64,000 bases of DNA from Gracilinema caldarium DSM 7334 (GCF_000219725.1 NC_015732.1:1240001-1304000), one strand, 5' to 3'. Positions 44,091-53,811 are shown, counted from the stretch's first letter. A program made the numbers and translations. The notes: a model not told the origin generated them from the sequence alone.

Positions 44091-45590
44091 TCACTGTCGA
44101 ATGAGCGTATAAAGCAGCGTTCCTTCATTGTAATTTTCTATTCCTTTCACGCTAAGCTGAACCCTGGTTAATTCCATAACCTGTTGTGGTACAGATCCTT
44201 TGCTAATCTGTCGTCGAGCTACCTTATATACTTCTCGATTTGTTGAACTGGTAATTCCTGAATAACGCAATTCTAATAATTCAACACCATCCTGCAAATA
44301 GAACGAATAATTTCCTTTTATCGATTTCCCCTGGCTTATTTTTTCAAACATACCGTTGGTATCAAACAACAGAGTACCTGTACTACCCTCGTATCGGGCA
44401 GAAATCCAGGAAGGTACCGATTTGGCTTCGGGATTGAATGTTGTAGTTTGGCTCACTTTTTGATATACCCCATCCCAATGGCCGCTAATACCAATTTTTA
44501 ATTGTACATCCTCAAAAATGCGGATAGCGATACTATCCCGGGATTCAAGACTAATATCTATTAAGCGCCGTAAGGTAGTAACCGAAAGATTCTGACTGCT
44601 TATGTAAACGCCATATCTGGTGGGACTTGAATTTTGCCAGCGGTAAATTTCCTGGGTCGTATCTTCATGAAAGATTATTTCTCGTTTTACAGGATCAAAA
44701 TAAACATACCGTTTTGCATCTTCCTGAGAACCAGTATAAAACCAGAGCCCAGAGAGGAACTGTTCAAATTTCCCAGCGGTACCATCCAGCAGTTCCCGGA
44801 TTTGCCGTTGTTCTATTTGATTCCCCGCAATTCTTGCAGTCCCAATCCGTTCGTAGACACCGGACTCATTATTATAGGCGTATTTTATTTCGATCTGATC
44901 CATAAGATTGGTTGATTCCAAATCTCTGCCATAGGTCGAAATTGTAAAAGCTGATCCTGATGCAATTCCCAATTGATACGCCTGGCTCCGTTCTGCCTCA
45001 TTAATGACAATAGAACCATCAACCTTGAGTTCTGCAATCTTACGTAGTACATTACCAGAACTTGGCAAAAGAAATGCAGTTAGTGTTTGTTCGCCCGAAT
45101 CATTAAGTCCTTCTAGGATAATACAATTACTTCTGTTCCCTAAAAGATCTTTAATGAGAAGCCGTGCTGTTCTTGGCTTTGTGGCAATCGAAGGCTGTTC
45201 CCATACTTTTTTATAAATACCGGTACTTTCATCAAAATCAATATATGCAATACTCAATGTTGAAGCCGTATCAGTATTTTTTCTGAAAGCAATAACCTGT
45301 TCATCCTGGGGATCACTATCCAAATTTTGAGTGATGATTGCAACTACTTGTTCATCACTAGCCAAAGCAATCTTAGAAAGGTTTAAATCTTCAAAGGCCA
45401 TCAGTTCTGCAGCAGAATCTTCTACCGTATCGGCTTTCTCAGTTTGTAATTGGGGCGTAATAACCCTTGCTTGACGAGTCAATTCAACTTGATTAGAAAA
45501 ATGTTGTTTATTGATGAGAAAAAAAACAATAACACCCGCCGTTATAATGAAAAAGAGGGGAACAAATAAATTGATATGCCTATGTTTCAT
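44091..45590 (-). CDS. Large membrane-anchored exported protein, pallilysin-related by context
   Basis: The 499-residue protein has an N-terminal anchor or uncleaved signal (INLFVPLFFIITAGVIVFFL) and a long beta-rich extracytoplasmic part (VVAIITQNLDSDPQDEQVIA, RYVYFDPVKREIIFHEDTTQ, LLFDTNGMFEKISQGKSIKG). The operon, with a VWA protein gene next to cfpA, resembles the T. pallidum TP0748-TP0751 region. TP0751 (pallilysin) is a host-binding metalloprotease; I recall this relation from memory and it is not proven. No HExxH zinc motif is present; the nearest string is HEDTT. It is therefore unlikely to be a protease of that type. Confidence 0.55.
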   Translation of the reverse strand: MKHRHINLFVPLFFIITAGVIVFFLINKQHFSNQVELTRQARVITPQLQTEKADTVEDSAAELMAFEDLNLSKIALASDEQVVAIITQNLDSDPQDEQVIAFRKNTDTASTLSIAYIDFDESTGIYKKVWEQPSIATKPRTARLLIKDLLGNRSNCIILEGLNDSGEQTLTAFLLPSSGNVLRKIAELKVDGSIVINEAERSQAYQLGIASGSAFTISTYGRDLESTNLMDQIEIKYAYNNESGVYERIGTARIAGNQIEQRQIRELLDGTAGKFEQFLSGLWFYTGSQEDAKRYVYFDPVKREIIFHEDTTQEIYRWQNSSPTRYGVYISSQNLSVTTLRRLIDISLESRDSIAIRIFEDVQLKIGISGHWDGVYQKVSQTTTFNPEAKSVPSWISARYEGSTGTLLFDTNGMFEKISQGKSIKGNYSFYLQDGVELLELRYSGITSSTNREVYKVARRQISKGSVPQQVMELTRVQLSVKGIENYNEGTLLYTLIRQ

Positions 45591-46576
45591 GCCATTCCTA
45601 AAGCTGCCAGTACCTTTTGTATCACCATTGTACGGGTTTCTTCAAGTCCCAAACTGCTTTTAAAGCCAGCGGCCATTTTATGACCTCCCCCGTTAAACTG
45701 TTGGGCCAATAATGACACATTCACTTTCCCTTTAGACCGAAGCGAACAACGTACCAAACCTTCCCGATTCTGTTTAATAAGAATAGATACTTCTATTTCT
45801 TTAATTTGTAATGGAATATTGATGAAATTTTCTGCATCTTCATAGGAGGCATTGGTTTCTTCCAAATCCTTCTTTGTCATGACCTGTACCGCAAGACTAC
45901 CATTTCCGAGGATTTCAAGACTCGAGAGGACCCTTTTTTGTAATAAAAGCACGGAAATACTATTGCTTTCAAATAAATCTCGGTAAATTTCGTGGGGTAT
46001 TGCACCGGATTGTACCAATAAAAGGGCAGTTTCAAAGGTCTTTGCGGTAGTTTTTGAATAGATAAAGGACCCGGTATCATAAAGTAAGCCCGCATAGGCA
46101 GGAATAGCTACATCTTTGGTAATGGGAAGATCCGCAGCTTGAACCAGATCGATAAGTATTTGGGTCGTCGATGCGGCACTCGCATCTATGTAACCATCAA
46201 GATGAGTGAAGGGGCTTTGCTCATGGTGATCAATGATATACACCCCTTGCGCGTGAGGCAAAGCCTCATCAAGCATGCAGCCGAGGTTAAATTCATCAGA
46301 GGTGTCTACAATGATTATCCCACCAAGTTCGGGAAGATGAAAATGCCGGCTGCTATCCCAATGTTCGATAATGCCATCGGGATCTAAAAAGGCAAAACGG
46401 ATCGGAACAGGATCAGCATTAATCACATGAACGCGCTTTTGCATTGTTTTTAATAGATGATACATGATAATCTCAGCACCTATACCATCTGCATCTGGCC
46501 CTGTATGGGTTGTAATAATGAATGAATCATAGGTATTAATGAATCCGAGAATATCCCGAACCGTTTTCAAAGTCAT
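45587..46576 (-). CDS. DHH/DHHA1 phosphoesterase, second paralogue
   Basis: The 329-residue protein has THTGPDADGIGAEIIMY near 23-39, IIIVDTSDE near 90, the DHH signature (IIDHHEQSPF), YDTGSFIYS and the C-terminal GGGHKMAAGF loop. It is a cytoplasmic manganese phosphoesterase of the NrnA type. Compared with the paralogue at 2442-3404 it shares architecture but little sequence outside the motifs, so the two probably have different substrates. It overlaps the downstream exported-protein gene by 4 bp and follows the VWA gene by 11 bp, an odd setting for a nucleotide enzyme. Confidence 0.87.
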   Translation of the reverse strand: MTLKTVRDILGFINTYDSFIITTHTGPDADGIGAEIIMYHLLKTMQKRVHVINADPVPIRFAFLDPDGIIEHWDSSRHFHLPELGGIIIVDTSDEFNLGCMLDEALPHAQGVYIIDHHEQSPFTHLDGYIDASAASTTQILIDLVQAADLPITKDVAIPAYAGLLYDTGSFIYSKTTAKTFETALLLVQSGAIPHEIYRDLFESNSISVLLLQKRVLSSLEILGNGSLAVQVMTKKDLEETNASYEDAENFINIPLQIKEIEVSILIKQNREGLVRCSLRSKGKVNVSLLAQQFNGGGHKMAAGFKSSLGLEETRTMVIQKVLAALGMA

Positions 46577-46587
46577 ATCCTTTGGTA

Positions 46588-47199
46588 TTAATTTCGCTGC
46601 TCTAGAGAATTCAGAAAAGCCTGATATTCTGTAGTTGCAGCCTTAATTTTTCCATCTAAATTAAGACCAATAACAACGAGTTTCCAGCCAGGAAAATCAT
46701 CTACTTTGGAATATCGTAAAAGATCTTCCAATTCCTTGTCATTTTTCTCATGAACCGCTGTTGTGTTATCTGTTCCAGTAATTAAAAGTGCAACCCCAAG
46801 AGCCTTAGGATGGACTTTTGTGAGATCCCTTCGTCTTGCCTCTTTAATTGCGCCTGCCAGATTTGCATATGCATCTTGGAGCCTAATACTTTGTAAGGAT
46901 TTTTCAAGACCCTGGGAACTTTCTGGACCTGTAAAGGTGATGTCAGATAGAATGTGTGTTGTTGTTCCTGCGCTGATAATGGTGATCATATCATCTTTTT
47001 GCAGTATGGAATCCAAGAGGCTGCTGCGTATCCAGGACAGGGCTTCTGCATAATGGCTTGAGAGGGAAGAACTTGTATCTATAATGAGATACAAATCGAT
47101 AGGACCGCTCCGTACATCTTCAGCATAATTAAAAAAACTGAAGCAAAAGAGCATAAAAAAAGATATCCAAAATCGTCTACTTCGTGTTATACTTCTCAT
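46588..47199 (-). CDS. Exported von Willebrand factor A domain protein
   Basis: The 203-residue protein has a signal peptide (FWISFFMLFCFSFFNYAED) and one VWA domain. The metal-ion-dependent adhesion site is complete at its first element, D41-T-S43-S-S45, followed by the conserved Thr/Asp loops (TGPESSQGLEKSL, LITGTDNTTA). It is likely periplasmic or surface associated and binds a protein ligand. Its position upstream of an exported protein and beside cfpA recalls T. pallidum TP0750, described as a VWA-type fibrinogen-degrading protein; that link is from memory. It is transcribed divergently from cfpA. Confidence 0.8.
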   Translation of the reverse strand: MRSITRSRRFWISFFMLFCFSFFNYAEDVRSGPIDLYLIIDTSSSLSSHYAEALSWIRSSLLDSILQKDDMITIISAGTTTHILSDITFTGPESSQGLEKSLQSIRLQDAYANLAGAIKEARRRDLTKVHPKALGVALLITGTDNTTAVHEKNDKELEDLLRYSKVDDFPGWKLVVIGLNLDGKIKAATTEYQAFLNSLEQRN

Positions 47200-47223
47200 A
47201 TATCCTTACTTTAACACATTTTT

Positions 47224-47283
47224 GCGTAAAGATGGCACAAAAAAATAAAAAACGCTTTACATTTTTACGCCAATGTTGATAAT
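47224..47283 (+). promoter_or_regulatory. cfpA promoter with a spaced inverted repeat
   Basis: TTTACA (47256-47261) and GATAAT (47278-47283) are 16 bp apart, 57 bp upstream of cfpA. GCGTAAA at 47224-47230 and TTTACGC at 47264-47270 are inverted copies, the second inside the promoter spacer. Confidence 0.55.
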
Positions 47284-47340
47284 CTAATAGAGTAAGGATT
47301 GTAAATCAAACGGAATCACCGTTAATAAGGAGTCAGGATT

Positions 47341-49386
47341 ATGGGAGCCATTGACCTGCCCAAGAGCCCGAATGTATTTCATCCCGAGAAACCGAGTGCT
47401 GTAGGTTCACGGAACTCGTTAGCCCAGGAATACCGGGACCAGCAGAAGGAAGTGAACCAACTCCTCGAAGAGGAAACGAATAAAGTACTCCACCATCTCC
47501 AGGCCAAACTTCCGAAGGAAGTACTGGAACGGTTGGATGTTATGGGTGGTATTAAGGAGAAGTTGTATAACTACTTCAACCAGAATTACCAGAACATGTT
47601 CAATCGGTACATGGTAACCGCCGAAGATGAAATGGTCAAAAAAATCCGGAACTATATCGACAAGGAAGAAACAAAGGTCCTTGCCCGGTATACTCCCAAG
47701 GAAATTGCAGACCTTCTCGACCAGGTCGGTGGTGCGGATAAGTTCAATACCGGTGAAATCGAAAAGTCCATCGTTAATATGTATGGACACCTGCAGGGGC
47801 ATATCCAGCGGGGTATCAATGACCTGGAGAACCTTACCAACAGCCTGCTTCGCCAGAAAACTGACGTTGGTGCCTTTATTCGGGGTGAAAACGCCTACTC
47901 TGTTGTAAAATGTGCCTTTAAGGACAACATTGTAAAACCCAAGACCGTAACCGATGTAAAGCTTTCAGTGAACATTCTGGATTCCGAGCTTATTAGCCCA
48001 ATTTTCCATTATCAGGTAACCGTCGAATACCTCATTAAAGATCTCATTTCCAAACATATTATCGATACCATCGATAAGGAAATCGAGAAGCTTAAAGATG
48101 AGCGGATTGATCAGGGCCTTGATGAGCTTTCAGACAGTGAAATTATCTTCGCCAAGATCAATAAGGTAGAAAATTACACCGATGACAAGGCTGATGATCC
48201 CAAGTCTAAGCGGTACAGCATTATTGCCAAAGCGCTCATGGATCGGATCAATGACCTCCGTGCAGAAATTGACCCTGCCACCTTTGATCAGCTCAATGTC
48301 CGGGAAAATATCAAGAAAATTGTGGATATGGAAAATATCCGTAACCGGGGTTTCAATACAGCCATCAACTCGATTACCTCTATTCTGGATACTTCCAAAA
48401 TGGGGTATCAGTACATCGAAAACCTCAAGAATGCCCGGGAACTCATTATCCGGGAATATGAAGACACCGATGTGGCCAACCTTCCCGATGAACGGTATCA
48501 GATCAGGCTTCGTTATTATGATAATGCCCAGCTTATCGAAGAACGGAAAGCCTATGATGTCCAGCTCAAGAGCTTCGAAACTGAAGTTCAACATCTGTGG
48601 GATGTGCTGGATATGATCTATGAAGATTCCAAGTTCCTTACCCGGGTAACTGACTTTGCAGATCTGGCTAAGATTTACAAGAAGAAGATCCGCAAGAACA
48701 TTAAGGAACGGACCGGTGATCCTCTGTACGAAGATATCGCCAAGGTATGGGACGAAATTTCCTTCATAAAACCCGCTGAAACAGAAGTTGAACGGATGAA
48801 CCGCACCTATCTCTACGAAAAGGACAAGCTGCGGCACAAGCTGATTCTAATGCGGGAAAAAATGAAGAATATGTATGGATATCAGTATCCGATTCAGCGC
48901 CGGGTTATGGAAGAACGGCTTAACTTCCTTGAAAAGGAATTTAACCGCTTTGATTATATGATTAACCCCTATCATATCCAGCCCGGTTTGCTTTTGGATG
49001 TGGATATTACTTCCATTAAGCGGAAAAAGGCTACCTTGGATGGTATGGCCAACGTGCTCAATGAATTCCTCCATGGTGTATCCAAGGGATTCCAGGATGC
49101 AGCTTTTGCTTCCTTCAGCCGCCGCCGGTCTACGGTCCGTCAGGATATTGCCCAGTCCTTTGCTGCAACTCCTGAAGAAGGACCGGCTGCTCTTGACCCA
49201 GGTAAGGCATACCTGGATATGCTGAACGCTGAAGATAATAAAAATCTTGTTTCTACCTTAGCTGAACCTGCTCCTAAGGTATCGAAACCCCGCGGTAGGG
49301 CTGCTAAAGGTGTAGTTGATGCAAAACCTGCAAAACGGGGTCGAAAATCCCGTTCTGCCGGAAGTGATGGCTTAAAAGAAGTCTAA
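47341..49386 (+). CDS. cfpA: Cytoplasmic filament protein A
   Basis: CfpA forms the ribbon of cytoplasmic filaments that runs under the flagella of treponemes and is needed for normal cell division and chromosome segregation. The 681-residue protein begins [20 protein letters not shown]. It is almost entirely helical and charged with long coiled-coil stretches ([40 protein letters not shown]) and ends in a basic Ala/Lys tail. Length agrees with the T. pallidum protein (about 680). AAGGAG precedes the ATG. A strong terminator follows. Confidence 0.93.
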   Translation: MGAIDLPKSPNVFHPEKPSAVGSRNSLAQEYRDQQKEVNQLLEEETNKVLHHLQAKLPKEVLERLDVMGGIKEKLYNYFNQNYQNMFNRYMVTAEDEMVKKIRNYIDKEETKVLARYTPKEIADLLDQVGGADKFNTGEIEKSIVNMYGHLQGHIQRGINDLENLTNSLLRQKTDVGAFIRGENAYSVVKCAFKDNIVKPKTVTDVKLSVNILDSELISPIFHYQVTVEYLIKDLISKHIIDTIDKEIEKLKDERIDQGLDELSDSEIIFAKINKVENYTDDKADDPKSKRYSIIAKALMDRINDLRAEIDPATFDQLNVRENIKKIVDMENIRNRGFNTAINSITSILDTSKMGYQYIENLKNARELIIREYEDTDVANLPDERYQIRLRYYDNAQLIEERKAYDVQLKSFETEVQHLWDVLDMIYEDSKFLTRVTDFADLAKIYKKKIRKNIKERTGDPLYEDIAKVWDEISFIKPAETEVERMNRTYLYEKDKLRHKLILMREKMKNMYGYQYPIQRRVMEERLNFLEKEFNRFDYMINPYHIQPGLLLDVDITSIKRKKATLDGMANVLNEFLHGVSKGFQDAAFASFSRRRSTVRQDIAQSFAATPEEGPAALDPGKAYLDMLNAEDNKNLVSTLAEPAPKVSKPRGRAAKGVVDAKPAKRGRKSRSAGSDGLKEV

Positions 49387-49406
49387 GCTCGAACGGCTCA
49401 ATGATG

Positions 49407-49434
49407 ACGCCCCCTAAAATGGGGGCGTTTTTTC
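49407..49434 (+). terminator. Rho-independent terminator of cfpA
   Basis: ACGCCCCC (49407-49414) pairs with GGGGGCGT (49421-49428) around a 6-nt loop and is followed by T6. The next gene's ribosome site begins 2 bp later, so read-through could still supply it. Confidence 0.92.
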
Positions 49435-49448
49435 TAGGAGGCTACTAT

Positions 49449-50456
49449 ATGACACAGATGGCGGGATCTTTGGATGTTTTATCCACACGAAATGGTTTTA
49501 ACACTGCAGTACGGCATATAAAAAAAACCTTATCCATTATCGATACTCTTTCGACAAGCACTAACCTTGCAGATATTTTAGAAGAAGAAGGCGAAGATCT
49601 TACAAATGAACAGCGACCAGTAATTTTAAGGATGCTATTAGCTGATAAAATGGGCTATAAAACTGCATCGGCAAATCTTACTGACGTTGCTAAAGACATT
49701 TCAAGTTTCACAGACGAAATTGCCCGCTGGAAGGCAGTTGATATTGTTATAACTTATTATCACCCTGATATGGGGGTGTTAATTGCAAACCCGAAAAGAA
49801 AAGAAAGTTTGTTATCTCTAGGAACTTTAAAAAAACATGAACTATTAGTTGTTTTTGTTGGTAAAATGGGAAAACCAACCGATGAGCTCTGTGAAAGGGC
49901 AGCACAACTTGTATTGGCCATGTTTCAGGACATGAAAGTAAAAATTCCAGAAGCGTTATATAAGGGTGAATTCACCGTTAAACAACCAAAGGCTCAAAAA
50001 AAGTCTGAAACAGTAAAACCGGTAGGAAATACAATAAAATCTCGAAAAGGTATACAAGAAAAGAAAGAAAAAACACCTGTCCAAACTACTGCTCCTGTAG
50101 CACAGGGCTCATCACAAACCTCTGCACTACGTATGACCCCTATGTATTCAGTGGTTGTACAAAACGAACTATTTCACAATGGTAATGTAGAAGCATGGAA
50201 ACGTATTATTGAAAGCTATAAAACCAAATATCCTGATCTCGAAGTTTATATTTATTATGAAGGAGAACGGATCATCAATATAAATTCCCTGTTCAAATGG
50301 GGAAAGGTAAAACATGGGAGTACTATCCAGTTTGCCGTTGCTGGTAAAGATATAAAAGATGTTGCAAAATTACAGCGATATCTTATGCAAGGCGCCAGTC
50401 CACAATTTGAAGCGTTTCTAAAAGGGCCGGTTAGTACTGTTTTAAAGTTGTTCTAA
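49449..50456 (+). CDS. Conserved protein of unknown function between cfpA and the PPDK-like gene
   Basis: The start is ATG 49449 with AGGAGG 6 nt upstream; an earlier in-frame ATG lies inside the terminator. The 335-residue protein is helical at the N-terminus (NTAVRHIKKTLSIIDTLSTS). An alpha/beta block follows (VDIVITYYHPDMGVLIANPK, HELLVVFVGKMG). Residues 185-240 are a low-complexity Lys/Thr/Gln linker, and the C-terminal domain (YSVVVQNELFHNGNVEAWKR, LEVYIYYEGERIININSLF) is rich in aromatics. There is no signal peptide. No family is recognised. It is 15 bp upstream of the PPDK-like gene and is very likely cotranscribed with it. Confidence 0.75.
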   Translation: MTQMAGSLDVLSTRNGFNTAVRHIKKTLSIIDTLSTSTNLADILEEEGEDLTNEQRPVILRMLLADKMGYKTASANLTDVAKDISSFTDEIARWKAVDIVITYYHPDMGVLIANPKRKESLLSLGTLKKHELLVVFVGKMGKPTDELCERAAQLVLAMFQDMKVKIPEALYKGEFTVKQPKAQKKSETVKPVGNTIKSRKGIQEKKEKTPVQTTAPVAQGSSQTSALRMTPMYSVVVQNELFHNGNVEAWKRIIESYKTKYPDLEVYIYYEGERIININSLFKWGKVKHGSTIQFAVAGKDIKDVAKLQRYLMQGASPQFEAFLKGPVSTVLKLF

Positions 50457-50471
50457 GTTCAGGAGGATTAA

Positions 50472-53105
50472 ATGGATAACCGTATACATTTCTTTAGTTC
50501 CCTCGATGTGATTCCTAAAAAAGTTGATAGCGAATTATTAGGCATTCGTGGTAGACAGGCCAACGAATTTGCTGAACTTGGTTTTCCAATTCTTCCTGGT
50601 TTTATCATAAATACGCAATTAGCGTCTCAGCTCGATAAAGTTGATATTAAAAAGGATGTTAAATTTTTATTGGAAAAATGTGCTTCGATTGTTGGAAAAA
50701 AGTTTGGGGATCCTGAGAATCCTATGCTTATTAAAATTGTTGTCTCTTCGAACCTTGCTGTTTCTAATTATCCTACACTGCATAATTTTGGTCTTGTACG
50801 ATCGGTGATTCCAGGTTTTGCAAAATGGGTTGGAGAAACCTTCGCCGCCCATGAAGTTCTTTTTATGGTAAGGGGTATTTTAAAAATAGAAGAACAACTA
50901 GCATCAATCGTGAATGATACTGAAAAATTAACTACTTATAAGGATTTACTTGCTAAACTCGCTAAGGAAATTGATTCGGAACATCCTGCAAAATCAGCTC
51001 TGGAATATATGGATTTTTATGGCCCCTATGTGCCAGCGGAATTTTTTGACTCCGCCGATAATCAGCTCATGATTACCCTTCGAGAGCTCTCAAAATTGCT
51101 TTCTTTGGATAGTCAAAATGATAATGATACAGCTCTCATGATTCAGCCTATGGTGTACGGAAACTATGGCAAGGATTCCTGTTCTGGGGCTTTTTTCAGC
51201 AGAAACATCGTAACCGGTGAAAAAAAACTGCAGGGTGAATTTTATCGTGAAAAATTTAATGAAATAGGAGCGACAGGACAAGATATTGAAAAAATTGGTC
51301 CGGAACATTTAAAACAACTTCAGAAAATCGCCTGGACCTTAGAGGATAAATTTAAAGAAATTCGTCAAATTCGCTTCACCGTAGAGAAGGGTAAACTGTG
51401 GCTGATTGAACAACGTCCGGTAGATCAGAAATCTACCCAGGCAGATATTAAATTGTTGCTCGATCTTGCTAAGCGTAAAATTATAGATAATACCTATGTG
51501 GTCAAAGCAATTCAACCACCTCGGCTGAATGAAATACTCCATCCGATCATCGATCCTTCAGCGATAAAGGGACTTCCCAAATGGAGTGGAGGTATCGCAG
51601 GAGCTCCTGGAGCTGCTATTGGGCGGGTATATTTCAGCACCGATGCACTTCTAGAAGCCCATAAAGTAGCATTGCAGAAAAATGAAGACCATCGATTCAT
51701 TCTAGTAATGCCAGCAACCTTTGCTGATGATGTTAAAGCCATTGAGGTTGCTACGGGGGTTCTTTCCTGTGAAGGTGGTTATTCGGCCCATGCTTCAGTC
51801 GTAGCTCGCCAGTATGGGAAGGTATCGGTTGTTATTCCTGCCATGAAAATTCGGGGGAAGAAAGCAACGATTGGGGATATCAGTTTCTCAGAAGGTGATT
51901 ATATTACCTTGAACGTACCCTATTATGGTGATCCAACGGTGTATCTGGGGCAAGCTAAATTGATAGAACCGGATCCTTCTGAATCAGGCCTTCTTGAGTT
52001 TATTTCCATTGCTAAACAGTTTGTCAATGGTTTCCATGTACGGGCGAATGCTGATAGTCCGCGGGATGCCAATCTGGCGCTCTCCTTTGGAGCAGAGGGT
52101 ATAGGTCTCTGCCGGACCGAACATATGTTTTTCCATAAGGATCGGATTAACGTGTTTAGGGAAATGATTTTATCAGATTCTCTGGAAGAACGTTCTACTG
52201 TTTTGGAAAAACTTCGACCAATGCAGCGGGATGATTTTTATGGGATCTTTAAGGCTATGGCCGGCAAAGAGGTCACCATCCGGCTCCTGGATGCACCACT
52301 GCATGAGTTCCTGCCTCACAATGATGAAGAGCTTGCTGCATTTATGACCTATCTAGAAAAAACTAAAGGCAAGAAACCTAATAAAGCTGAATTATTGGCA
52401 AGGATCGAAGCCCTTGCAGAATTTAATCCGATGTTGGGGCATCGGGGCTGTCGTATTGCCGTTTCCTATCCAGAAATTTATGCAATGCAGGTAAAGGCAA
52501 TTTTCGAAGCTGCTTTTAAGTTGCGCGATGAAAAAATTGAAGTATTCCCTGAAATCATGGTTCCTATTGTGATGAATGCCAATGAACTCAAACTTATTGC
52601 CTTTGGTAAAAAGATTGAAGGGAAAAATTATCATGGTATTGTTGATGTAGAAGAGGAGATCCGAAGTGAATTACAGAAAAAACCGATTCCTTATCGAATT
52701 GGTACCATGATTGAATTGCCTGCTGCCGCCCTTGGGGCTGGTGAAATTGCAAAATATGGCCAATTCTTCAGTTTTGGTACCAATGATCTTACCCAAACCA
52801 CCCTTGGCATTTCCCGTGATGACTTTACCTCCTTTATGCCTGACTATACCCTCTTTGATCTCCTGGAAGGGAATCCCTTTAGCACCCTGGATCCTCGGGT
52901 TAAGGAACTCATCGTTATGGCTGTAGAGCGGGGTAGGATGACAAGACCCGATCTGGTCTGTGGGCTTTGCGGTGAACATGGTGCAAATCCAGCCAATGTC
53001 CGGTTCTGTATTGATGCAGGATTGAATTATGTATCCTGTTCATCCTATTCAGTTCCTATAGCGTTGCTTGCAGTTGCTCAGGCAGAACTTGAAAGGACAA
53101 ATTAG
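50472..53105 (+). CDS. ppdK: Pyruvate, phosphate dikinase-like protein with a divergent ATP-binding half
   Basis: PPDK interconverts pyruvate, ATP and Pi with PEP, AMP and PPi. The C-terminal two thirds look functional: phospho-histidine His440 in CEGGYSAHASVVAR, RLLDAPLHEFLPHNDEE, GAEGIGLCRTEHMFF, SFGTNDLTQTTLGIS, and the catalytic Cys833 in GLCGEHGANP. The N-terminal ATP-grasp half diverges. The usual GGKGANLAEM near residue 25 reads GIRGRQANEF, so the conserved lysine is missing, and other ATP-site segments are weak. The length of 877 is near normal. It may be a bona fide treponemal PPDK or a relative with altered phosphoryl donor. The ribosome site AGGAGG precedes the ATG. Confidence 0.82.
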   Translation: MDNRIHFFSSLDVIPKKVDSELLGIRGRQANEFAELGFPILPGFIINTQLASQLDKVDIKKDVKFLLEKCASIVGKKFGDPENPMLIKIVVSSNLAVSNYPTLHNFGLVRSVIPGFAKWVGETFAAHEVLFMVRGILKIEEQLASIVNDTEKLTTYKDLLAKLAKEIDSEHPAKSALEYMDFYGPYVPAEFFDSADNQLMITLRELSKLLSLDSQNDNDTALMIQPMVYGNYGKDSCSGAFFSRNIVTGEKKLQGEFYREKFNEIGATGQDIEKIGPEHLKQLQKIAWTLEDKFKEIRQIRFTVEKGKLWLIEQRPVDQKSTQADIKLLLDLAKRKIIDNTYVVKAIQPPRLNEILHPIIDPSAIKGLPKWSGGIAGAPGAAIGRVYFSTDALLEAHKVALQKNEDHRFILVMPATFADDVKAIEVATGVLSCEGGYSAHASVVARQYGKVSVVIPAMKIRGKKATIGDISFSEGDYITLNVPYYGDPTVYLGQAKLIEPDPSESGLLEFISIAKQFVNGFHVRANADSPRDANLALSFGAEGIGLCRTEHMFFHKDRINVFREMILSDSLEERSTVLEKLRPMQRDDFYGIFKAMAGKEVTIRLLDAPLHEFLPHNDEELAAFMTYLEKTKGKKPNKAELLARIEALAEFNPMLGHRGCRIAVSYPEIYAMQVKAIFEAAFKLRDEKIEVFPEIMVPIVMNANELKLIAFGKKIEGKNYHGIVDVEEEIRSELQKKPIPYRIGTMIELPAAALGAGEIAKYGQFFSFGTNDLTQTTLGISRDDFTSFMPDYTLFDLLEGNPFSTLDPRVKELIVMAVERGRMTRPDLVCGLCGEHGANPANVRFCIDAGLNYVSCSSYSVPIALLAVAQAELERTN

Positions 53106-53111
53106 GGGGTC

Positions 53112-53149
53112 TTAAAAAAGAGGGGCTGTCCATGAGTAAGGACAGCCCC
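53112..53149 (-). terminator. Terminator between the PPDK-like gene and the convergent unknown gene
   Basis: GGGGCTGTCC (53122-53131) and GGACAGCCCC (53140-53149) form a perfect 10-bp stem. On the minus strand it is followed by TCTTTTTT, a good terminator for the gene at 53226. The plus-strand tail is weaker, so it may act in both directions. Confidence 0.8.
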
Positions 53150-53225
53150 GTTCATTTCGAATACACAAAATCAACTTTACCATTTTTAATACATAAATAT
53201 TCCCGGATAATTGCTATATTTTAAA

Positions 53226-53792
53226 TTATTCCTGGTTAAAATCGCCGGTAAAATTCATAGTATTTTTAATTATATCCACAGTTTTCACCGCGGCTTTTTT
53301 TGCATCGGCCATGGGAACTCCTGCTTCTTTGTTGTAGGTTTTTTCGAAGAATATGGCAAGGGTGTCATATAAATCAGGTAAACTATAAAAGGCTAAGGCA
53401 AAGTTAATGCCAGTTGGTTTTAAAATGGTAAATGATGAAAATGAAATGATCGGTTTTTTTGCAATCATAACCCTGGTCTGGTTCTTAGCAATTATCTGTT
53501 CTAATTCACTGAACCGTAAAGGAATCTGTTCATGGGATGACCGAACATAGGGCTCTATAGCTTTGTGAGGATAATTTGGTGGTTCAATAAGTACGTGTAA
53601 TTTTTTGCCATTGGTCTGAAAGGTTAGTCCTTCATCGGTTAAATAAATTGATTTGACCCCAGAATATGAAACAATTTCATATCGTGAGTAGGCCGACGTA
53701 TTGCTGAAAAATGAGGAAATAATATATCCCTCATCTTTTGGTAGTTTATCTTGAGCGTATGCTTCGAAGAGATCCATCGCTTTGCTTGGCAT
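53226..53792 (-). CDS. Conserved cytoplasmic protein of unknown function
   Basis: The 188-residue protein is not recognised. It has alternating strands and helices (YEIVSYSGVKSIYLTDEGLT, KLHVLIEPPNYPHKAIEPYV, RVMIAKKPIISFSSFTIL) and a helical C-terminus (LYDTLAIFFEKTYNKEAG). There is no signal peptide or cysteine. It is 19 bp downstream of the large TPR gene, and the pta-TPR-unknown order suggests one unit ending at the hairpin at 53112-53149. Confidence 0.7.
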   Translation of the reverse strand: MPSKAMDLFEAYAQDKLPKDEGYIISSFFSNTSAYSRYEIVSYSGVKSIYLTDEGLTFQTNGKKLHVLIEPPNYPHKAIEPYVRSSHEQIPLRFSELEQIIAKNQTRVMIAKKPIISFSSFTILKPTGINFALAFYSLPDLYDTLAIFFEKTYNKEAGVPMADAKKAAVKTVDIIKNTMNFTGDFNQE

Positions 53793-53811
53793 TGTTTCCT
53801 CCAGTTCCTAA

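Noticed and set aside
44650..44700. Zinc-protease motif in the pallilysin-related protein
   Set aside because: The only similar string is HEDTT, which lacks the second histidine of HExxH.
48130..48837. A 235-codon minus-strand open frame inside cfpA
   Set aside because: cfpA is strongly supported on the plus strand and the antisense frame has no ribosome site or family resemblance.
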